Part shown: in pieces, positions 1 through 9,742 of the stretch
Numbering within the stretch: position 1 is the first letter of the stretch
Layout: each line of letters begins with the position of its first letter
NCBI GenBank assembly: GCA_014549065.1
Contig: JACDOX010000007.1
Location: 2,478,141-2,542,140 of the forward strand
Length of the DNA stretch: 64,000 nt
Source of the DNA: Cardinalis cardinalis
Lineage: Eukaryota; Chordata; Aves; Passeriformes; Cardinalidae
Reading direction: 5' to 3'
Translations under genes and position numbers: made by a program
The notes under the pieces: generated by a model
Told to the model about the DNA's origin: nothing
The model's input: only the letters and a program-made list of their open reading frames with translations
Database searches by the model: none

Positions 1-739
1 GTCTGTGGATGAAACCAAATGTAGAGGAAGAAGATAACATGCCTAACCACAGGGTTGCTCTTTAGTGAGGATTTAACTGACTGAGATTCATGGAAATTCA
101 GGAAGTTCAACAAAAACAATGAGAAATTCCAAAATCTGGAATGAAATAACCATGTGCAGCAGTATTGTCTGGGACTCACTNGGTAGAAAGGTTTTGAAGA
201 AANAAAAGAAAAAAAAAAGAGATCCTGAGGTTAAAAGTTTGAACACCAATCAATAGTGCAGCTTTGAAGCAGTAANTGTTTATTGAAGAGTGGGATATAT
301 TAGCAAGAACGTAGCCAGCAGATTGAAATCCTCAGTATTTGGCATTTGTGACCACATTTAAAGTCTCTTGCCCAGCTTTGGTTTCCCAGTGCAGGAAAAG
401 TAGCGACACTGGGGAGCAAGTCTAATGGAGGTAAATCAAGATANACCCTAGAGAGATTTTTTAATAGGTCATTAAATCTATTCTCTTGTAGCTGGGAACT
501 TCTTTTCCAGTCCAGATTAATTCACCACCTTTACTGTTTACAAGAAAGCATACGCTGCTTTGTAATCTTTGTCCCAGCACTAAAGTACTCTTGAGGTACT
601 GAATCTGTACTTTGCCATGCCATTTCAATGTTTTCTGAAGTTGTCTTTCACTGCACCTGGCTGCCATGGGCATGGATAGAGTACAGCCTATATCCAGCAG
701 ATGTCCTGAGCCTGGCTCTTTCTAAACATGATGTAGACN
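1..739. other. No gene; possible retroelement remnant
   Basis: AT-rich sequence. On the minus strand about 715-461 an open stretch contains LLDIGCTLS, resembling a retropepsin active-site segment (usual D-T-G changed to D-I-G). It abuts an LTR-like sequence at about 740-1345. No intact gene is present. Confidence 0.35.
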
Positions 740-1345
740 CTTTAAGCCTTATGAGGTAGCTTGANCTTGGCTGGATGCCNGGTGCCCACTAAGAGGCTCT
801 AGCATTCTCCCTTCTCAGGTGGTCAGGGGAGAGAAAATGAAATGGGAAGAAACCTCACATGTTGAGATAAGGCCATTTATGAAAGCAAAAGCAAAAGGCT
901 CTGTGTCCACAAGCAAAAAAAANCAACAAAGATTTTATTCTCTACTTCCCATCAGCAAATGATGTCCAATTGCCTCCCAGAAGAAAGTCTTCAGCCTGCC
1001 TAGTAGTTACTCTGGAAGGCTAATGTTGTAAATAACAAATGTCACTTTATTCCTTNGCCTTTTTTTTTCCTTTATATCTGAGCTGATTTCATATGTCTTG
1101 GAATATCCTCTTTATCAGTTTGGGTCAGCTGTCCCGGTTGTGTCCCCTCCCAAGATGCTGCCCAAACCCGGCCTTCTGTTGGTGGGGCAGAATGTTGGAG
1201 AGAGAGTTGATGCTGTGCCAGTGCTACTCAGCAGCAGCCAAAACTCTGGTGTGTTATCAACACCTTTCTAGATATCAATGCAAAGCATAGCACTGTGAGT
1301 CTTGCTATGGGGAAATGAACTCTGTCTCAGACAGACCCAATATAG
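740..1345 (-). mobile_element. Decayed avian ERV LTR
   Basis: The segment is clearly related to the better preserved LTR at 40214-40758. Shared landmarks, in the same order, are the TTGGCTGGATGCC and GGGGAGAGAAAAT motifs, GTTGAGATAAGG, TTCCCATCAGC, the TCTGGAATATCC-type motif, TTTGGGTCAGCTGTCCCGG and the TCAACAC...GAA ending. Sense is minus, judged from the related copy's TATA box. The exact termini and any target duplication are lost. Confidence 0.65.
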
Positions 1346-4300
1346 CCTTATTTTCACAAGATCTGGTGATCGGTGGTGTGGTAAGAAAGCCAGTCCCTTA
1401 TGGGTTTAACATGTTAAAGTGCACTTGCAAATCATCTGTCAAGTATTTAGTTCAGGCATAACTTGTGAAGCTCTGAAAAACATTAGTGCACACATAAAAA
1501 GCAGTTAACAGAAAAATATCTTGGGGAGGATGGGGACATGNAGGCAAATAAGCAAAGCTCTTTTTACTTTCAGTAATAACTGAATCATGCTTTACGGTGT
1601 CTGTGGATTCCATTTTTGTTTTCAAGAGGTAAGATACTTCTTGCCTGAGAGTAAGGGAAACATACAGAAATATTTATAAAATGTTTATTGCACTTTTTAT
1701 AGTCCAGTGGTCTGAGTTGTACTAACTGCAATCTGATCTCTAACTTTCATAGCTCTGTAAAGATAATTTTGTAAATTTTTCACAGGAATAGCTTAGATAT
1801 TTGTTATATAATGCATCATTCCAGTTTATTGAGTGGAATAAACTGTATAATGTATCTGCATTGAGCCACTGTCCTTAATAAACATTTTAGTCCAATCACT
1901 AATTGCATGGGCATTTTTAATCCAACCTAAACTGCATATGTATTTTCTCATCTTTTTTTTTTTGCTTGCATGAAAGTTAGAACTCTGGGAAAGTATTTTA
2001 CATATAATGCCTGTCACTTATAGCTATGGTTCTTACATGTACATGCACATGTCCCAGGATGCTTTTGAGGTTTGTATTTTGTGCAAAAAATAATTACTGA
2101 CTCTTCTGGTTTTTTTTAGAAGGGCTTCTTCCTTCCCTACAGACGGTTCCTTGTCACAGGGTATTTGTGTTAAAGGATCACACAGCTACTTGAAGATCTC
2201 ATTTGTTATTTTTAACCAATACCCTAACACCTATACAAGAGGGTCTATAATTTTTAAACAGGCTGTAAAAGGGAAGATTCCCAATATGTCTGGATTTTTT
2301 TAAAAAAGACAGGTACCAAGTCANTTGGTTGCTCAATCATTCAGAGAGAACAGACTGAATGGGATCAAAATATTAACAAAAAATCACAGATTAATATACA
2401 TATCTCCCACTGTTTGTTTATTTATTCATAATTACATTTTTTCCTCAGTCAGATGGGGTTCTCCTGTTCAAGAGCTCTGGCTGCATAACAGAGGGAGAAT
2501 AATCTGTGAGCAGTCAACTAAAGCTGTCATAATTTTGTATGAACAAGCTTTCACATACTTGGAAAAGCATTATTTTAAGAAATACTCAAAAAATTCATCA
2601 TCACAAGTATTTCAAATATGCATGAAAGGGCAACAGAGGGCAAGAGAAGAGAAATTACCATGTCTTAGGGAGGTAAGTGTAGTGGGAATCTTGTTTTCTC
2701 TACTGGACATTTTTAGTTCATGTGGTATAANAAAACAATAGAGCCATTGCAAAGAAGCAGAATAATGGATGCTGTCCTTACCCAGGTGAAATAATTAAGT
2801 AAAACTGGATTTACTTGACAGTCAGGCTTAAAGGACAGTTTCATCTAGACAGATTGTAAGTTCTTATGAGAACACATAACTCTACAGAAAATTTCAGTTA
2901 GAGAAGAAGCCAGCTGTTAGAAGGTCTACCTAAATCCATTTAAACTNCATCCTAAAATAGTTCCAGTCATAGTATAACAAACAGGGCTGAGAAAACTCTG
3001 CTGTCTGTAACAATAAATAAGAATTTGAAAGAATTCTTTTAAAAATAATTTCTTCCATATTCTCACTGTCACAAAACACTTTAGGAGCAACATATGTTCT
3101 GTGCTAAGTTATTTCTTCTAGTGAAAAAAGTTGGAGAACTCTTTATCCTTTATCCACTGTAGTCTCTGTACTCTTAGTTCTGATATGTAACAGTGTAATG
3201 CATCTCTCTAGATGTAAATTAACATAGTCAAAATTAAGTCAGCATATGAGGATCACTGTTGCTAAACTAAGTATAGGGCCATTCTTGCTTTCAGTTTTAA
3301 TGAGTACTAAGTTTTCCATCTGGAGTCAATAGAAGGACAAACTGAACCTCCAGCTGTGGTCTCCCTGTATGTCTTTTTGAAGCAATTCCCACACAGTGCT
3401 GAAGTTTTACTCATCAGAAAAGCTTTCTACAGAACATGAGGTATTTAAGTCTTTTATTAATAACTGTATGCTTCATTTTGCCCTAATATTACCTAAACTG
3501 TGGCAGCCCTCATGCACTGAAATATATACTGCTATTTGCTATTACTCTGGGTAGCCTTATATGTAAGCAAAGATAAACAGCTTTAGGTATAGAACGACAA
3601 CAAATAAAATAAAAATCAATTTGTTGAGGCAATGCTTCAGAGAAAGAAAGGTCAACATGCATATGAAGAAAAAACAGCTCTCTTGATCCATTCCTAGCTA
3701 AAAATGTATTTTACATGCATGTGTTCATATATATGTGTGTGTGTGCACTTTTGTGTATATTCACACACTGAAAGNTAAAAGTATTTCAAATAATTAGTTT
3801 TAATTAATTTTACTATATCAGCAGAAATGACTGTCTTATGATAACTACTAATTACTAATTTATGAACTTAGGTTTTGATTGAATTTATAGCACTGAATAT
3901 ATCAATATGCTGAGCAAGGGTCTTTAAATACAGTTGATCTCACAAAACAACTTAAATTATGTTTATTCCTATGGCAAAAGTAACACTTCATTATTATAAT
4001 GGAAGTACTATTTAAAGCTTAACTATTATATTTTATGAGTTTTGGAGCATTTGTCAATAAGACCTGAATTTCTGTTGATGCCAAATTATTTTTTTTTTGG
4101 TGCAGAATTTATAGTCATTATTTGCTTCTCCATGTTTTGCTATGTCATTATTTATACCATCTGTTGTATGTGATCTGCAGGGAACTAGCAAGTTAGGCAA
4201 CTTTATTTTGCTGATGAATAGCAGAGATGATTCACTAAATAGGTTTAGCTATATGAGCTAAGAAACAGGAGATTTTAGATAAACTTTGTATGTGAAGTGT

Positions 4301-7300
4301 GTTTTCATCATGACACTCAACGTTAAGTACAATTAGTGGTCTTTATATTTTATTGGCAATAGGAAATAAGAAAAAAATAGATCATGATTATTTTAGATAC
4401 GACCATAAACATGACTAGTTTGGGGATAGATTTAAAACATGCATTCAAAATATATTCGTACACCTTTACGTATATTATCAGAAGTATGATTAGTGTTGAA
4501 ATACCTCAACACTCAAGAATAGTTGTATTAACTAAGGGTTTGCACTGATTACTGCCACTGTTTTTTCATGAACATAATGGTAGATCATGACCAAATCCAA
4601 ACCATACAATTCAAGCTCAGTGGTACTGATGTTTTTCATAAGCTCCACTCACGTGTTATAGGAAGCAGTAGACATTTTGGTTTACTTATAAGAATATCAG
4701 ACATCCTGATAAATTTTTTGTTAGGGGGGAACAGAACCTATGTAGATTGCAACAGGGATTATGATTTGAGAACAATTAGAAGAGCTTCCCAGGACATTAA
4801 GAGTAGGCTTATATAAAATAATAAATGTAAATAGATTGATTAGGTAACACTGGAGTTGGTGTAAATTTAATGTTATGAGGCACTCAATAAAGTCCATTCA
4901 TAAAAGGAATGGACTTTACTGAAGTGAATGAGACAAGCAAGATCAGCCTCTTAGCTGAAATGAGAATGAGTTTACTTCACTATGGAGCACTTGAATTTTA
5001 CTGATAGTGGATTATATAAACAGCTGATCTAAATGCTTGTCTATCATCTGCCCAGCCACCTAGTCTAACAACACTCACGATGGATATCAAAAATTCTCAG
5101 GAATGTATAAACTCCAAATGTGACTTAATTAACAGGAATGGATAGGAATCATAAAATTCTATTTTAAGCATTCTGACAGGTGAAATAATGCCAAATAAAA
5201 GAAGCCACTCTACCAAGAAAATATGTATTTTACAATGTATCATAGTTTACTACTGTGATTAAAAATTGGGCATGACTCCTCATGATAAATGATCCTGGAA
5301 CAATTGTTCAAAACACTAAGTGGTTCCAAATCTAGAAACTATGCAAAAAAAACATTCCTTGACTCAAAAACATTCCTTGGCCTTTCAACAATATANTAAA
5401 AGAAGGGAATTGATTAAATTTCTTTAGTTACTTATAACTGCTTAATGACAAGTCATTACACATGAAAATTAAGTATATTAATGACAGTGTTTTTTGAGTG
5501 TTNATTAACACTAGAAAGTTATCCTGGATCAAAGCAGGCAATTAATCATAAAAGATATTTTTAAACAATGCTACCTGTGACTCCGCCTATTCTTGAAACC
5601 AATGTCACATTAGAAGGACATGAAACCACTTTCTGCTATTTCTGAATAAATCCACCAGTAAACAAGCCCTTTTAGCCTATCTTCTACTTTGACAGATTGT
5701 CCAAGAAACAAATTTGGTCAATAAAAACAAAATGTTCTCTCTAAAAGTTAAAAAAGTCACAGCTGACAAACACAATGTAACTTCTAAACAACTCCTTAGC
5801 TTCATGTCCTGTCTCTCTCCTCCTCCCACAGATCCAGCTTGCAAGATGCTGACCAGTAATGAGATACACCACACATCCATCACACCCACTGTCTCAGGGG
5901 GAGGTGAGAGCACACAGGCTCTCCGGCAAGGCTGTGTTCAAACTACGGGTATAAAACTCAGAGGAAGGCAGCGATACATATGATGAGAATTTATCGCTCC
6001 TAATGCAGCTCCTGGTTTCCACCCTGCTTTAAGTAGGCTGAAGAAGTACTAAAACAGTGAACACCAACAACACCCGGGTACAGATCGTTTCCTGGAAGGG
6101 AAGCAGTCAAACAGACAGTGGTTTCATAGGAATACGTTACAACTGTTACACAGCAGCTTATGAGGAAGCTTGAAAGCTGTTGAAGGGGTCTTGTGCTGTT
6201 GCTCCCATAGGAACCAGAGTCATTACAGTGCCACTGGTCTACTTCAGTACCACGTATTTTACACTTCTAACTCTCATGGTGCCCCTCAACAGTAAATTTA
6301 AACCAACTCTGAATGTTACCCAAACAATTTGTTTATATAAATTATTTTCTATAGGCCTACTCTTAATGTACTGGGAGCCTCCTTTAATAATTCTTATTTC
6401 ATACTTCCTGCAATCTCCAATGCTGCAGTTGTACATTTTTCCCCTCCAACATAAAACATATCATGATATCCACACCTTATGTATATTTCAAAACTTCTAC
6501 CGTTTCCAATAGCAAGTAGATTGCATGTTCTCAAACCCAGATGCAAAATTAAAAGGGAAAAGGTAATAAATATTGCAAAGAATATAAAAGAAAAAAATCA
6601 TTATTACAATTAGTGTACAATAAGAATTTACTCCACATTTTCCATTTATTGTAGCTGTTTATATAAGAGTCCTAACTCTATAGCTTAGCATGAAGGACAC
6701 AAGAGTAGCAGAGGGAAAGTGGCATTGTATGAGATACCTTCTTTAAATTCAGAAGATTGGCTATCATTTAAACATATTTATAAAAAGAAATGGTCAAGAT
6801 TACTGAGCTTGAATACATGAAGGGAGATATTCAGATTGTCCAGCTTCAACGACCTAAGAAACTTCCAAGAATAGTTCCAAGGAAAACATTGCCATTTGCC
6901 TCATTTTTCTTAGGAGAGAGCCAGAACCAAGATGTCANTGCCTTATTCAAGCCAAATGAACTGAAATAAATGGGAAAACTGAATGTGGTTATGGTAGGCA
7001 GAATTTTAAAACAAAACTGAGTAATTCTTTTTTGAATTATTTTGACTGAGTATTTTTATTTTAAATTAAAAATATAGTAGAAATTAAAAACTTTGGAGCT
7101 TGAACCCACCTCAGTTTCTGTTTCTTTGAGTGACATGATCAAGTTGTAAACACAAAAAGTAGTTTTACAATGTCTACCATTAAGACAACTGTATTTATTG
7201 TATTTTAATAGAAAAATGTTGCTGCTGACTCAGGTTCTACTTCATGTACTTCAATTTAGCCCTGTAATATTTTGCAACTAGAAACATTGCAGTCATGCCA

Positions 7301-7859
7301 AAGCACAAAGAGGAACTAGAAATTGCAACCCATTTAAAAAACCAACAACCTGAAACCAATTAATTAAGTAACTGGCAAAGTGAAACAGCAAACCAAACAA
7401 ACCACATCAATGGTGAAAATGCACAAAAATGTTAAAGATTAAACTGGCTTATATATTAGTCATCAGAGGTATATAAGCAACACAGATAAGGGTTTTTTAA
7501 GAATATATGACTTTAATTTTGTCCCTTGAATGATAAATTTACAATGAAAATGACATGTCCACCGTAATTTTGAAATACAATGTAGTTACCACCGCTTTCC
7601 TGAAAATGCCTTTCCATTATATTTGGTTGTGGTAGAGGAGTAAATTTGACAAAAAATAAACTCTTACACACATTCACCCTTAGGAGATTCATAATAAAAT
7701 GACACATTTAAAATTAAATAAATATTGATAAATATTCTATAAAATAAACATTCCTCCTGGATCTCCTCAAACAAGATTTTCCTCAGCATATTGTCTAGTA
7801 CACCACTTTAAAAAACCCAAAAAACCCCACAGAACTAAAAAAATAAACTTAAAAAACTG
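1346..7859. other. Intergenic, AT-rich, no gene seen
   Basis: Downstream of CBLN2. Open frames are short and unrecognisable, several without an ATG. The stretch contains a short GT run (about 3735-3746) and a 12-bp hairpin (4888-4918). No transposon could be recognised. Confidence 0.6.
4888..4918. repeat. Perfect 12-bp inverted repeat (hairpin)
   Basis: Arms TAAAGTCCATTC (4888-4899) and GAATGGACTTTA (4907-4918) are exact reverse complements around a 7-base loop. Confidence 0.9.
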
Positions 7860-7874
7860 AAGAAACAGGATCTG

Positions 7875-7880
7875 TTTATT
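7875..7880 (-). promoter_or_regulatory. Candidate poly(A) signal AATAAA (distal) for CBLN2
   Basis: AATAAA on the minus strand, followed by a pyrimidine-rich stretch on the transcript strand. An alternative proximal AATAAA is at 8181-8176. Confidence 0.4.
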
Positions 7881-7982
7881 GAAAAAGAGGCAGAAGGATA
7901 CAATTGACATTGGCCTGATATTTTACCTCTTGTTGATTGGATAATAATTTTCTCAGTGTTCAGTATCGATGTCAGTCCATCT

Positions 7983-8246
7983 CTAGTACTTTGAGGCCAT
8001 TTGTGTTGGGAAGAGCAGACGCAGCGANTATATGCATGGCACCTGTGCCAGCCTCTGGAGCGTTTCTTGATCCTCTGAGCCACCTCNCCCTCTGAGGCCC
8101 CTCTCCCTAAGGCTGTCAAAGATGCTTGTGTCTACTCCTCCAATACTTGCCACGGACAGCTCAAGTAGAGATGGTTTTATTAAATTTGGAAGAGGAAAAT
8201 TTTGCTCTGCCATCTCTCTGTGTTCCGACAATATGTACTCAAGCAT
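7983..8246 (-). other. Unrecognised 87-residue open frame in the CBLN2 3' UTR region
   Basis: An ATG-started frame running MLEYILSEHREMAEQNF... to a TAG, interrupted only by two N. The amino-acid composition is balanced (acidic, Leu-rich and helix-prone in the first half) and the stretch keeps several CpGs, unlike its AT-rich surroundings. I do not recognise the protein. It lies within the proposed 3' UTR on the same strand, so it could be chance, an old processed-gene remnant, or a small frame in the UTR. No intron or promoter signal supports an independent gene. Confidence 0.2.
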
Positions 8247-9301
8247 TAGTGGACAAATATATCAAATAAATATCAGATAAAAACACCCAAAATATGGTAT
8301 TGCAAAGAAAGCATATATTTTAGGGTATGGTCAGAGAAGATATTTAAAGCCTCCACTGGTGCTTCTAGAAATGTCAGGACAATTCAGAAATGTCAGTTCC
8401 TTTACCGGTTTCCAGATTGTAATTGAAGGATCATGTAGCTCTCTCACTCTTAGTCTCTCTTTCTCTCTCTCTAAATAGGTCTATAAAGATCAGCTGGAAA
8501 GTGCAGACAGAAATTGTTCACTGGTTAGCTTTACTTAGAGCTACAGGGTATATATGTGCTTTGTTTTGTCTTATTGATCAATCTAGCTTACATTTTTAGC
8601 ACACACAAACAAAGATCAGGAAAAATAAAAAGTTGATGAAAAACACGAACAACACAAATAAGGTTCCAATCGTGCAAATTTTGCTTCACTGGATAAAGCA
8701 CTTCTTGACACAGTAATGTCCAGAATCCCCCTCCCCCAGAAAAAATACAGGACTGAGACTGAAGCCATTCTTTTTTTTTTTCCTTTTTTTTTTTTTCTTT
8801 TTTTTTCCTTAAGGCTATACAACACAAAGAAATAAAGCATGGAAGAACACCTCATTGGGCTGAACACTCCATTCTTCTGGCTCTGGAGTGAGCCTTTGAC
8901 AAAGCAATTCTGTGGTCCGAGTTACTTGTTTCATTGGGACAACAACAAGAGAAAGAAAAAGAGAAAAAAATGAAAGAGAGGAAAAAATAAAAAGAATAAG
9001 AAAGTCAATGATCCCAACAATAAAATCCAAAATTGACTTTACAATCACAGGTACAAATTGCTCAGGTCGATAATTTCATTTCTCCTAAAGATCACTGTCG
9101 TCTAAAACTAATTAGAGGCGCAGGTTCCAAGGAATTGTCAATATTCAAAGCAAATGTTGGAGTTTAGAAGGTTATCATTCTTCTACTGTGACAGTCTGAC
9201 NGGGTGACTGAAAATATTGTCACGTGCTGCCAAGTTCAGGGTGTCATTAACAATTGAATCCTTGCTCCGGCTCATGGATCTGTCTCCTATTTGGCCTTCT
9301 T

Positions 9302-9499
9302 TTATAGTGGAAAGACTAAGAAGCCGGAAAAGGTTGAATATTTCCACCCTCCCATGAGGTTACCCCTTTCCAGTTTGAGATGCACTTTGTCTTCTCTTTC
9401 CATGAGGAGTAAGACCCCATTGCTGGCTGCTTCTCTGGTGACATCCTGATCCCCTGCAAAAGCTGAAATCACTGGGTAGTTGTTTTGCATTAAACTTAC
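9302..9499 (-). CDS. CBLN2: CBLN2 coding exon 3 (C-terminal C1q domain and stop)
   Basis: The acceptor is a T-run followed by AG at 9501-9500; the exon starts VSLMQNNYPVISAF and ends FSGFLVFPL followed by TAA (9304-9302). It gives 65 residues (164-228). The block DQDVTREAASNGVLLL and the GGWKYSTFSGF ending are hallmark cerebellin sequence and show no damage. One apparent difference from the mammalian protein I remember is Asn instead of Gly after MQN. Expressed sequence would confirm the exact boundary, but the reading frame and AG leave little freedom. Confidence 0.96.
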   Translation of the reverse strand, partial: VSLMQNNYPVISAFAGDQDVTREAASNGVLLLMEREDKVHLKLERGNLMGGWKYSTFSGFLVFPL

Positions 9500-9701
9500 C
9501 TAAAAAGTGCAAAGAGACAGAATCTGAGTTTTCTCAATACTCTCAATGATTTTTTTTTGCCCTGTGCACATCACTAAGCTTCTGTACAGGTCAGAATCTA
9601 GGTTGAATTAAGCTAAGGAAATAGGCAATGCATGATTTCTGTCATGTATGAAGACCCCTTTAAAAATAACCCACAATCTCATTCTTCAACCTCTGGTTTT
9701 T

Positions 9702-9742
<41 letters not shown>

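Larger units (their letters stand above)
7860..9301 (-). other. CBLN2: Probable CBLN2 3' UTR
   Basis: Downstream of the stop codon the minus strand has no further exon. Candidate AATAAA poly(A) signals occur at 8181-8176 and 7880-7875. The second is followed by a T-rich stretch on the transcript strand, as expected for a cleavage site, so I place the end near 7860. The UTR holds A-rich and T-rich runs (about 8770-8810 and 8940-9000). The true end cannot be read from sequence alone; another AATAAA lies further on, at 7199-7194. Confidence 0.45.

Noticed and set aside
2325..2741. 138-codon plus-strand frame
   Set aside because: It has no ATG at its start, no recognisable motif, and lies in AT-rich noncoding DNA.
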